DNA of 64,000 nucleotides. Origin: Euryodendron excelsum. Its lineage: Eukaryota; Streptophyta; Magnoliopsida; Ericales; Pentaphylacaceae. How positions within the stretch are numbered: the stretch's first letter is position 1; every line of letters starts with the position of its first letter. The notes beneath the pieces are model-generated. The model did not search any database. It worked only from the letters and a program-made list of their open reading frames with translations, and had not been told where the DNA came from. A program made the translations under genes and the position numbers. Location: NCBI GenBank assembly GCA_033060915.1, contig CM065392.1, positions 15,483,501 to 15,547,500 of the forward strand, written 5' to 3'. Below are positions 1-10,131 of this stretch, piece by piece.

Positions 1-365
1 GGCTTACTAATTATCTTCTTTTATTTTATGATTATACCGCCTTATTGGCTGGTTTTAATTGCTTTCACTCATTACCTGGGTTAGTAATGGTATAGTGGCG
101 CCAAGCCATTTCTTGGCTTGTAGTGGCGCCAGCCAGTTAGGAAAGTTTTAAGGTTGACAAGCAACGTATCTTGGGAAGATTTGGGCACTTGTACTAGTGA
201 GTACCATGCAATTTTTAGCCTGGCTTCACTAGGAGTGACTTTAAAAAGTCCGAGAAGGATTTGAGGGACCGGGATTGGCCCAGAAGGCCGAAAAAGGACA
301 AGAACACTTAGAATAGTGTCTTGGAGGTATTCGACTTGAAAAATGAGGATAGGATGTGTCGGAGG

Positions 366-850
366 GGTTAATTGGGCCATTAAGGACAAAACGATCAACT
401 AGGCCGGAAAGCTGCCGAGATGGACTCGAAACGTCCTGGAAGAAGATTCGAGATTTTGAAACATTATTTAGAATGTTCCCAAAGTTTTCCGGTTTGATAC
501 CCAGAGCCGGTGTGGTTGGAAAAGGTGACTGGCCCACTAGGGGCAAAACGATCATTTTACACTAGATTCGCCAGAGCTGACTCGGAATGATCCGGAAAGA
601 TAAAGAGAGGTTGAGAATACTATAGGAAGCATTCTCGGGAGGTTACCGGTTTGATACCCAGAGCCGGTGTGGTTCCCAGGGCATTCAGATGCCTAGGGGC
701 AAAATGGTCATCTTGACCGAAAAGTTTCGAAATTGACTCGAAACTGACTAGAAGGCACCTAATCATGCCAGATTAACTTTAAGTCAATTTAGAAAGGTGG
801 ACTTGTCGTTCTGAGGGCTTAGGTGTGCTCTCTAGAAACGTGCCAAAAAA
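366..850 (+). repeat. Diverged tandem repeats with a period of about 157 bp
   Basis: A 29-bp string beginning 'ccggtttgataccc' occurs identically at 489-517 and 646-674, a period of 157 bp. The flanks also correspond: 'gactcg' plus 'tccggaaaga' or 'tcctggaaga', then 'ggggcaaaa' plus 'ggtcat' or 'gatcat'. A third, poorer unit follows from about 690, and the 'ccctaggggca' phrase recurs at 852. About three units are visible. Confidence 0.55.
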
Positions 851-1345
851 TGGCCCTAGGGGCAGTTTGGTAATTTTTCACCGAAGTGGGCTAGCAGGCA
901 CTGGTGTTGACCTGGGTTTTGAGTGTTTCCGCCACTCTGACAGCAGTCGTGTGATACAGGGGTTTGTTGGCAATTTCCTATATTAACCTGTTTACGAGTA
1001 TTTTCGCTACTTTGACGGTTGCGATATTTGCAAGTATTTCTGCTACTCTGACGATTCGCGATCATTCCCGAGACTGCCTAATCTCGGGAAGCTGCTAAAG
1101 GGACTTAGCGCCTAAAAATCAACTTTCTCGGAAGGTGTGCCTAAATGGATATTTCTGCATTGGCGGGCTAGCAGGCGCCAAAGGTGGACCGTTCTACCAT
1201 CTAGGGGACTTGGGGTCTCGTTTCGGTCGACAGGTTTAAAGGGACTTATCGTTCTGAAGAGATTTTCTTTTAAAAATGTGCCGGATTGGATAGAATTACC
1301 ATCTCGAGGAATCAACTGTCTCGAGAGAGGGATTAGAATTGGAAT

Positions 1346-1626
1346 TGGAAAGGGGACTTAGCGTCTTTAGAAAGACGTGCCTGTTGAATTGGGAAAGGGG
1401 ACTTACCGTCTCCAAAAAGACGTGTCTGATAAGATTGGAAAGGGGACTTACCATCTCCGGAAAGATGCGTTTGGTTTGGAATATAGAAAGAGGACTTACC
1501 GTCTTCGGAAAGACGCGCCTGATAGGATTGGAAAGGAGACTTACTGTCTCTGGAAAGATGTGCCTGATTTGGAACTAGAAAGGGGACTTACCGTCTTTGG
1601 AAAGACGCGCTTGATTTGGAATTGGA
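1346..1626 (+). repeat. Six-copy tandem array of 45-48 bp, each unit with a small hairpin
   Basis: The core 'ggggactta' or a close variant starts at 1352, 1397, 1442, 1490, 1535 and 1582, giving periods of 45, 45, 48, 45 and 47. After each core comes a short self-complementary stretch of the form CGTCT-n-AGACG (for example 'cgtcttcggaaagacg' near 1499). In the third unit both arms change together to CATCT/AGATG. Single related units may occur further left ('gggacttagcgcc' near 1098, 'gggacttatcgtt' near 1240), so the array may once have been longer. Confidence 0.8.
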
Positions 1627-1942
1627 CCGAACAATGCTCCGTAGGGGCATTTTGGTCATTTTGCCTCTGTTTGGGCCTGGTGGCCCGCGAAGCGATGAAT
1701 AGACGGGATTAGGCTTAGAGAGTTGATTTCGATTGGAATACGTCCATATTAACTTGAGTACAAGTTTGGACGGACCGTAGACTGCCGAGCAATCAAAAAT
1801 GGGGTACTTACATTGGACAAGATTGGGTTGAAATGGACTTTACTTTCGACCTATAATACCTATGGTTGGGTCTATCCAGTCCCGCTTGGGATGTAATACA
1901 CTTAAAGAGAAGTTGTGGGTATTACAACAATCGCATCTCGAG

Positions 1943-2222
1943 TAGACTCTAATGATCCAAATTTAGAGATCTGACATCTCTAGGACCTTCCAAGTCAATG
2001 TCTGGTGATCACATCTCATTCGAACTCCAATGATCTAAATTCGGAGATCCGATATCTCTAGTACTCTTAAACTAGAGTCCGATAATCCATCCATGTTAGA
2101 CTCCAATAATCTTACTCCAAAGATCAAACATCTTTAATGCCCCTAAGCAAAAGTTTAGTAACCACATCCTAGTCAAACTTTAATGACTTAACTCCAAAAA
2201 TCATATACTTTTGAAATCGCCC
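1943..2222 (+). repeat. Four degenerate direct repeats, period 76-78 bp
   Basis: Units start at about 1945, 2023, 2099 and 2176 with 'gactct', 'aactcc', 'gactcc' and 'aacttt', each followed by 'aatga' or 'aataa' plus a block of the type 'gagatctgacatctct'. The first two units match well and the last two are badly decayed. No coding frame runs through them. Confidence 0.6.
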
Positions 2223-2334
2223 TATGTAATCCCCTAAGAAAATGGATGATCCAAGGCCTATATCATTTTGAAGAGTTTTTAAAGCACTTCAAACCATGCG
2301 GTCGGGTCCTTTAATTTATCGTTGAAGAGCTGAT

Positions 2335-2629
2335 TGATAAGTCACATAATTTATATATTTTCACCATTTAATTATATTATTTAGTTGTTATTTATTTACT
2401 TATATTATTGTTTTTATTGCAGATTTAGGTACAAGAGCAAAAAGGAAGAATCCTATCCAAAATAGTAAGCACGCACTTAAAGGAGTCAAATCTTTTAATA
2501 ATTCCACTCAAGCAAGGAGACTAGAAGGAAAGACTTTCAATCAATAAAGGAAGCTGCATATATGAAACAAGATTCATAGATATACATATATATATAAGTG
2601 TGTGTGTGAAAAAGAGTTATAAATAGATA

Positions 2630-2660
<31 letters not shown>

Positions 2661-3715
2661 ATGTATATCCATATTGGTGCACAGGTGAAGTGGGCCAAAG
2701 GGAGGGAAAAAAACGAATAAAGAGGAAATTGTTGCTAGTCGTACGGTCAAGGGGTGGCCAAGGGAAGAAATAAAAAAGGGAATTAACCCTACCATATAAG
2801 ATCACATAGTAGCAGCAGCAAAGGGGGTCTGGAGCCGCAGAAGAATTCCAAGCCGAGAGCCACCGCATAGTGAAGCAAAAAATCGAGAAGAAGAAAGAAA
2901 GTGAAGAAGAAGACAAAGACTTGGAATACAAAGTTTTTGAAGCCTTATTATTTTACGTATCCAGGTTTTATGTTTTATTTTTCTTACTTTCAATGGATGT
3001 TAAAAATATGAATGGCTAAGTTTTTATATTAGGGTTGAGGATGAAACTCCATGCTTTGTAATGACTTGACATGTGATTTATATTTATTTTTCAAACACGT
3101 GCTTTGATTGTTTAATACTCTTGCCCAGATTTAATTAAAGTTAATAATTTTGGATATGAATTTTGTTCATGATTTGAGATTGTTAGATTAATTATTAGCC
3201 CTATTATTTATTGGTATACTTTCAAGCATTGGATTTCTTATGTGATTTATTTTCGAATGGATACATATAAATTTTTTATCTTGAACATTAAGGTTGGGAA
3301 GAGTATACATTAGTTTATTTATTAAAGTGATTTTAATGTTATATTTTCCATAATAACAAGTTTGATTACGATGTTATTGTGAAGTGAATTAGGAAAATAA
3401 TTTAAATTACGTGAAAAGTTATTATAATGCATGTGTGTGGATTTTAAAACCTTAGTCATTTTAATTTGATATCTCTCATCTCTTTATTATTATTGTCTAG
3501 ATTAATTGTTTACTTGTTTATTTATATTCAGTTATTTTTGTTCATTGCTAGATTAATTAAACAAACTCAAGATTTCTTAACTAGGTTAGGGTGAACTAGA
3601 TTTATTCTAATTTATTTTCTAAAATTTCACAAGTCCCTATGGGATCGACCTCGTACTCACATTCTTATACTTCAATCTGATTCGTACACTTGCGAATAAT
3701 AAAATTATCAAATCA
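2335..3715 (+). repeat. Left (5') LTR of the Athila-type element
   Basis: It starts with TG ('tgataagtcacat') and ends with CA just before the primer site. The 3' end carries the block commonly seen at LTR ends of this lineage: 'ccctatgggatcgacctcg' followed by 'acacttgcg'. A (TA)n tract lies at about 2622-2668. The length of 1,381 bp is reasonable for the group. Exact ends are inferred from the primer-site position and the TG/CA rule. Confidence 0.65.
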
Positions 3716-3721
3716 AGTTTT

Positions 3722-3739
3722 TGGTGCCGTTGTAGGGGA
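3722..3739 (+). other. Primer-binding site, tRNA-Asp type
   Basis: TGGTGCCGTTGTAGGGGA lies six bases after the LTR end. It differs at three positions from the complement of the plant tRNA-Asp 3' end (TGGCGCCGTTGCCGGGGA), which is the usual primer for Athila elements. The mismatches fit decay after insertion. Confidence 0.8.
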
Positions 3740-4297
3740 ACTATTTCAGAAAACCGATTTGCTCAAACTGGTAGCGGCACAAACCTCAGGGGTCAGTTGG
3801 AGAGAATTTTCACCACCATCTGCAACAACAGATTCACGCTTCGAGGGCAAGTTCGTTCCATCTCTTTATTTGCATATAGATTAGGGGTCTAGCGTACGAG
3901 TTTATTGTCTTTAGGGGTCTAGTTCTTTTTGCACGCATTCATCCATTTTTTTTCTTTTATTAGAGGAGATAGGATTAAAATCGGTGGAATAGGAATTTAT
4001 TTGCTAATCGGTGGTTCTGTCTTGTATGTGGAGTTTGGAGGATAGGTTGGGATTGAACAAATTGAACAAAGGAGGTATTTTTATGTGGTCGAGATAGGAG
4101 GGTCGCCGAAGGCAGTGGCGATTGGGATTAAATTAGGTTGTGTGCTGAGAGGCTATTGGTATTGCCTCATTATTTGTGCATTGATTACTTGTGCATGTTA
4201 CCTTGGTCCCGCGATAGAAATACTGGTCGGTTGTCAAGACGTGTCCCACAAACTGAACCATTGTCTTTAGCCTTGTTGTCCACTTTTAGTTCGTCTA

Positions 4298-5870
4298 GTG
4301 ATACCATGGATCTATCTCACCATTCAGGCGATAATAGTAGTCACGGCAGTCACAACGCAAATGGCACCCAAAACCAACATCTTGGCAGGGAAGACCATGT
4401 TGTAAACCAACCCCATCCCATTTTGAATCACCAGAACAACCAGGTTGATAATGTCCAGCACCCACCATTAGCCAGGCAAAATTAAGGTATGAATCCTCAG
4501 AACTTCCCACCATTTAACTTACCACCAGGGGCATATCAGCCTCCAATAATGTATGCACCGAGCATGTATCCCCCAGCAGGTTATCCGTATCCAGCACCTA
4601 ACATGTACATGCAAAGAGGACAAATCCCGAATCCAGTTCCTATGATCCCTCCGCATCCCGTGTGCATGAATCAAGGGGGCCAAGTACCCCCTGCTCCCCC
4701 TTTCATTCCTCAGGTAGCTCCTTAAGGTCGAACCCTTAGAAACTATTTACATCCCGAGAGGCAATCTACACCTTCTTGTTTAGTTAGCTCCCGATCATCT
4801 TACGTTCACCTGTAGACCTCAAATGCTTCAGATTATCCCAAAATTTCACGGTATGGATTCCGAGAATCTGTATATCATATCAAAGAATTTGAGGACATTT
4901 GTAGCACTTTTGTGGACCATGATTATACTGATGAGACGGTCAAGTTAAAGTTGTTTTCGTTCTCTCTCAAAGATAAAGCCAAACACTGGCTGACTACCTT
5001 GCGTCGTCAGACCATCCATACTTGGAATGAAATGCAAACCAAGTTCTTGAAGAAATTCTTGCCAACCCATAGGACCTCAGCACTTAAACGCGAGTTGATG
5101 ACTTTCTCATGTAGGAAAGACGAAACTTTTTATCAAGCATGGGAAAGGTTCCAGGATTTGATAATGGATTGTCCTCATTATGGGTTTGAATCGGGTAGGT
5201 TAGTCAGCTTCTTTCATGATTCTCTATCATCTGCCTTTAAGCAATTGGTTGCCACGTATATTCATGGTGAGTTCTTTAATAAGGAGGTGCATGATGCCTT
5301 CAACTTATTTGACCAATTAGCTGAGCAGTCTAGGCATTGGGACACGCCTGCTGCTCATCAAGGTGAGAAAAAGATAAGAGAGGTTACTTCAAGTGGCTGG
5401 TTTCAACTAGCAGATAAGGATGAAGTGTTGGCAAAATTTGCACAATTGGCCCGAAAAGCCAAGTCTTTACAGCCCAACAAGGTGAACTCGGTCAATGTAG
5501 AGATACAAGAGTCTAGATGCACGATGTGCGATAGCATCTCCCACCAAGTAAGTAAGCGTCCTACATTGCCAGCCCTTAAGGAAGTGTTGAATGGACATGC
5601 AAATGCGATTAATTCTTTTATTAAGCCCTTTCCAAATCAGTCTTACCAGTCCAACACTTACAACCCAGGGCGGAAGAATCACCCGAATTTTAGTTGGAAG
5701 AATGATGGATCTCAAGCCACACAAGGGTATCAGGGTCCACTATAGGGTTACCAACCCTATCAAGGTAACTTCTCCTACCAAAACCAAAATCCTCCATCCC
5801 AGCAGTCACAAACATACCAGCTTCCTCATAAGAGAGGCCTTGATGACTCCAATTAGCAGATACACCTGAT
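4298..5870 (+). pseudogene. gag: Gag polyprotein remnant
   Basis: Gag forms the virus-like particle of the retrotransposon and packages its RNA. A low-complexity N-terminal part rich in Asn, His, Pro and Tyr lies at 4304-4725 and is broken by a stop at 4483. The core gag domain lies at about 4880-5345 (VKLKLFSFSLKDKAKHWL, then KFLKKFLPTHRT, then ETFYQAWERF). It is followed by a degenerate zinc knuckle (CTMCDSISHQVSKRP) whose last cysteine is replaced, and by the lineage signature NPGRKNHPNFSW at about 5665-5700. A frameshift near 4870-4885 separates the SENL part from the EFEDICSTF part, and further stops occur at 5743 and 5854. It is a recognisable but dead gag. Confidence 0.85.
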
Positions 5871-6171
5871 CGTCGATCAGTTTATGCAAACCCAGCAGGC
5901 CACGAACACGGACATTGCTAGACAGCTTGCTAATCTAACGAGTCAGTTATCCAAACTGACTTAATCATTGACTGTGAGTGAAAAGGGTACGTTTCCGTCC
6001 TAACCAAAGCCAAACCCTCAAGGCCAAATTCATATGACTGAGATAAGTCAAGACGCCCAAGCTTCTCGTGCACAGGTGCAAGCTAGTACCACTTTACGGA
6101 GTGGGAAAGTAGTCGATAAGACTATTGCACCTAAAGAGCCCATAGTTTAAAGGGTAGGAGGATCATTACAA

Positions 6172-6546
6172 ATGGATAAGGGTCAAGAGGAGAGTCCTAA
6201 TGAGACTATCTTGGATGAGCAGGTTGAGGGCGAGACCAAGGGAACTGCCAAAAGTAAGGAATCTGAGGGAGAAGAGGTGAGTCCTAAAGCATTTGATCAG
6301 GTTAAGGATGTCGAATATATCCTAAAAGCACCCTTTCCCCAGCAGTTAACTAGACCGAGAGTAGACCCATTGGCTTCCAAAATTTTAGATGTGTTTAAAC
6401 AGGTTAAAATAAACATTCCTCTTTTAGAAGCCATTAAGCAGATCCCGTCATATGCAAAGTTCCTCAAAGACCTCTGTACGGTCAAGAGGAAGATGAACGT
6501 GAAGGAGAGAGCCTTCCTGATGGATCAAGTCGGCTCCTTTGTCTAG
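6172..6546 (+). pseudogene. Gag-protease linker region
   Basis: The frame encodes an acidic Glu/Lys-rich stretch followed by an EYILKAPFPQQLTRPRVDP-like part and IPLLEAIKQIPSYAKFLKDL. Sequences of this type lie between gag and protease in Athila-lineage elements. It ends at an in-frame stop (543 bp into the region, position 6544) just before KTPHKYKDPGCPTI-like coding, which leads straight into the protease. No catalytic residues are expected here. Confidence 0.7.
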
Positions 6547-6549
6547 TGC

Positions 6550-7035
6550 AAAACACCCCATAAGTACAAAGATCCTGGGTGCCCCACCATTTCGTGTGTG
6601 ATTGGAAAATATAGGGTAGAGCAAGCTTTGTTGGATTTGGGCGCTAGCGTCAATCTCCTACTGTATTCTGTCTACCAACGGTTGGGGTTGGGTGAACTTA
6701 AATCGACTAGGGTGACCTTGCAACTCGCTAATAGATCCGTTAAGGTCCCACGGGGAGTAGTAGAGGATGTCTTAGTACAAGTTGACACATTCTATTTCCC
6801 AATCGATTTCATAGTTCTTGACATCGAACCGACACATCCGGCTAATACTCAAATTCTTGTCATTCTAGGTAGACCCTTCTTAGCCACCTCAAATGCCTTG
6901 ATAAATTACCGGAATGGGTTGTTGAAACTTTCCTTTGGCAACATGACATTAGAAATGAACATTTTTAATGTTACCAAACACCCAGAGGACACTTCTGAGA
7001 TTAGGGAGGTAGATCTCATTGGAGTAATAGCATAG
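6550..7035 (+). pseudogene. Retroviral-type aspartic protease of the element
   Basis: This protease would cleave the Gag-Pol polyprotein. The active-site loop reads ALLDLGASVNLL (about 6625-6660), the DLGAS form commonly seen in this lineage. The conserved flap-distal motif ILGRPFLATSNALINYRNG (about 6860-6918) and LSFGNMTLEMNIFN follow. The domain itself is open, but stops flank it (6544 upstream, 7033 downstream), so it could not be made as part of a full polyprotein. Confidence 0.85.
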
Positions 7036-7137
7036 GACTACTTTGATCGCACTTATCCTATTGATTATATCGAACAGATTTTAGTCTTAGGCAATGAAGA
7101 GGGGACTTATGATTCTGAGTTTGATAGATTAGCGAAA

Positions 7138-8390
7138 GTGACAAGGCCTGAGAGTTGTTCTGTAGCAGTAGCCGGTCTTTGGACCCCAGTTTTTGAGAAA
7201 TTAGAGCCATCATCCAATCCGCCCGTCTCATCTCTTGTTGAACCACCAACACTCGATAGAAAGCCTCTACCTGAAAACCTTAAGTACACTTTCTTAGGAG
7301 ACAAAGAGTCTTACCCAAAGGTCATCTCCTCTAGGCTACCTTCAGACCAAGAGGAGAAGTTAGTGCGTTTGTTGAAGTTGCACACCAAGGCCATTAGTTG
7401 GTCTATTGCTAATTTGAGAGGTATCAGTCCTTTGGTGTGCACACATAAGATCTATTTGGAGGAAGATGCCAAACCTGTGAGACAAATGCAAAGGCGTCTC
7501 AATCCAATATGAAAGAAGTGATTAGAGGCGAGGTCCTAAAGCTGTTAGATGCGGGTATCATATACCCCATCTCCGATTCGCGTTGGGTTAGTCCGACCCA
7601 AGTTGTACCAAAGAAGTCGGGGATAACTGTGGTCAAGAATGAAAAAAATGAATTGATTCCTACACTAGTTCAACACATGCTGGCGAATGTGTATTGACTA
7701 CCGTCGCCTAAATCAAGTCGCTAGGAAGGATCATTTTCCTTTGCACTTTTTTGACCAAGTCTTAGAGCAAGTAGCGGGGAGGGCTTACTATTGTTTCCTT
7801 GATGGTTATTTTGGGTACAACCAAATTGAGGTAGATTTGGAAGACCAGGATAAAACCACTTTCACTTACCCGTTTGGCACCTTTGCTTATCAAAGGATGC
7901 CATTTGGACTTTGTAATGCCCTCGCTACTTTTCAGTGTTGTATGGTCAGCATTTTTAGTGACATGGTTGAAAGAATTGTTGAGGTTTTCATGGACGATTT
8001 TGCTATCTATGGTGATTCTTTTGACCACTGTTTGACTAACTAGGGTTTAGTTTTGAAGAGATGTGAGGAAAAGAATCTGGTTCTCAACTGGGAAAAGTGT
8101 CATTTTATAGTGACACAAGGGTTGGTGTTAGGTCGTTTGGTTTCCTCCCATGGCATAGAGGTGGATAAGGCTAAACTGGAGACTATTCAAAAGTTACCCC
8201 CACCTAGAAACGTGAAAGATGTGAGGTCCTTTTTAAGGCATGCAGGTTTCTATTGTAGGTTCATAGCCTCTTTTAGTGTCATTGCCCGACCTCTCACACA
8301 TCTTTTGGTCCAGGATGGACCCTTTGTCTGGTTGCCCGAGTGTCAAAATGCTTTTGAGACACTTAAGACATGCTTTGTTACAACACCTAT
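7138..8390 (+). pseudogene. pol: Reverse transcriptase domain, frameshifted
   Basis: RT copies the element RNA into DNA. Visible motifs, in order, are LLDAGIIYPISDSRWVSPTQ at about 7540, CIDYRRLNQVARKDHFPL at 7687, FLDGYFGYNQI at about 7795 (the usual Ser after GY is Phe here), MPFGLCNALATFQ, and the catalytic FMDDF at about 7990. It continues with GFYCRFIASFSVIARPLTHLL at about 8250. Breaks include a stop at 7510 overlapping the next frame, a frameshift near 7680 just before CIDYRR, and a stop at 8041. Both catalytic Asp residues of MDD are retained. Confidence 0.9.
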
Positions 8391-8760
8391 CATGCAAGCT
8401 CCGGATTGGTCTTTACCATTTGAGCTTATGTGTGATGCTAGTGACTTTACTATAGGAGCGGTCTTAGGACAACGGAAGGAGGGTAAGCCCCATGTGATTT
8501 GTTATGCTAGTAAAACTTTAAATGAGTTTAGCTGTGGTCTTCGCGCTTGATAAGTTTAGGTCTTACTTGATAGGATCTAAAGTCGTAGTTTTCACTGACC
8601 ATGCGACTTTGAAATATTTATTGACCAAACAGGATGCCAAACCCCTGTTGAACCGTTGGATTTTACTTCTACAAGAATTCAATTTAGAAATCAAAGATAA
8701 GAAAAGTGTGGAGAATGTAGTGGCAAACCATTTGTCCAGGTTTCCTTTGGAAGGCCATGT
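8391..8760 (+). pseudogene. RNase H domain with internal deletion
   Basis: RNase H degrades the RNA strand during reverse transcription. The start is clear (LMCDASDFTIGAVLGQRKEGKPHVI, about 8430-8505), followed by YASKTLNE. The usual stretch of about a dozen residues containing the Glu of the DEDD active site is missing. The sequence jumps with a frame change to [32 protein letters not shown] at 8525-8625. The third active-site Asp (FTDH) is present. The missing Glu makes this domain catalytically dead whatever the frameshift does. Confidence 0.85.
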
Positions 8761-10131
8761 AGTTGATCATGTCCCCATAAATGAACATTTTCTCGATGAG
8801 CAGCTTTTGTTGATAGACACTGTTGTTGAATCTCCCCCGTGGTATGCGGACATAGCTAATTATTTGGCCACGGGAAAGATTCCTTCTAAGTGGACTTCTC
8901 TAGATTGGAAAAAGTTCCTACATCATGTGAGACGTTTCTTTTGGGATGACCCCTACTTGTTCAAGTATTGTGCAGATCAGATTGTACTGCGTTGCATCCC
9001 TGATTATGAAATTCAAAGTGTCATCACTTTCTGTCATACTTTGGCATGTGGTGGCCATTTCTCAGCGAAAAAGACTACTGCTAAGATTTTGCAATCCGGT
9101 CTTTAGTGGCCTATTATGTTTAGGGATGTCCATGAGTTTTGTCAATCTTGTGATCGATGTCAGCGGTTAGGCGGGTTATCTCACTGTAACGTGATGCCCT
9201 TACACCCTATCATTGTTCTTGAGATTTTTTATTATTGGGGCATCGATTTCATGGGCCCATTTCCTGTGTCTTTTGGCTATCTCTGCATACTTGTTGCAGT
9301 GGACTACGTGTCCAAGTGGGTTGAGGCTATTCCCACTCAAACCAATGACCACCGAGTTATGGTCAAATTCCTTAAAGAGCACTTTTTTCTAGGTTTGGTA
9401 TACCCCGGGTAGTCATTATTGATGGCGGTTCGCATTTTTGCAACCGCCTAGTTGGGCAGTTGATGCGAAAGTATGGGGTAGTGCACAAAGTAGGGACAGC
9501 TTACCAACCACAAACTAGTGGGCAAGTCGAATTAGCAAACCAGGAAGTTAAGTACATTCTCGAAAAGACGGTTAACCCAAACTACAAAGATTGGTCCCTT
9601 CGACTAGTCGATGCTTTATGGGCTTACCGGATAACTTTTAAGACCATTCTCGGAATGTCTCCCTACCGGTTAGTCTTTGGTAAAACTTGTCACTTACCAG
9701 TTGAGTTAGAACATCGAGCTTTGTGGGCCATTAAGCAATACAATGGAAATGTTAATGAGATTAGCACACATCGCAAGCTCCAGTTCAACGAGTTGGAAGA
9801 GCTAAGAAATGAGGCCTATGAGAATGCTAGGCTTTCAAAGGGCAAGATGAAGGAGTTACATGATAAGCACATCAGTCGAAAGTCCTTCAATGTGGGACAG
9901 AAAGTGTTACTCTTTAATTCCCGACTCTGCTTGTTTTCGGGCAAGTTGAGGAGTCAATGGTTTGGGCCCCATATAGTTCAGTCTGTTTCGGAACATAGGG
10001 CGGTTGAAATCGTGAATCCCAAAGATGGGGTAGTTCAGAAAGTGAATGGGCATCGATTGAAACCATTCTTGGAATCTTTCGTTGGCCACATTGAGACAAT
10101 GGATCTTGCGGATCCACCCCCGTTTGAGTGA
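8761..10131 (+). pseudogene. Integrase, broken by a stop and a frameshift
   Basis: Integrase inserts the cDNA into the host genome. The HHCC zinc site is visible (CHTLACGGH at about 9030-9060, CQSCDRC at about 9137-9158). The tag stop at 9103 sits where a Tyr codon is usual. The core shows GIDFMGPFP (first Asp, about 9240), a one-base shift near 9390-9400, IIDGGSHF (second Asp, about 9417) and [11 protein letters not shown] (Glu, about 9520), so all three DDE residues are retained. The C-terminal part runs open from 9460 to 10131 and ends near [10 protein letters not shown]. No chromodomain follows, as expected for Athila rather than chromoviruses. Confidence 0.9.

Larger units (their letters stand above)
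1..2334. repeat. Gene-free repeat-rich flank, probably old LTR-retroelement DNA
   Basis: No reading frame here resembles a known protein; the short open frames are chance. The stretch is built from three kinds of degenerate direct repeats, listed separately, and it is noticeably less AT-rich than the rest of the window. The phrase 'aggggcaaaa' followed by 'gatcat' or 'ggtcat' recurs several times, which is typical of non-coding parts of plant gypsy elements. I infer remnant retroelement DNA into which, or beside which, the Athila element at 2335 inserted. No LTR termini could be fixed. Confidence 0.45.

Noticed and set aside
366..2222. CRISPR-like array
   Set aside because: Repeats are contiguous, degenerate and of three different periods, without unique spacers, and the DNA is plant nuclear.
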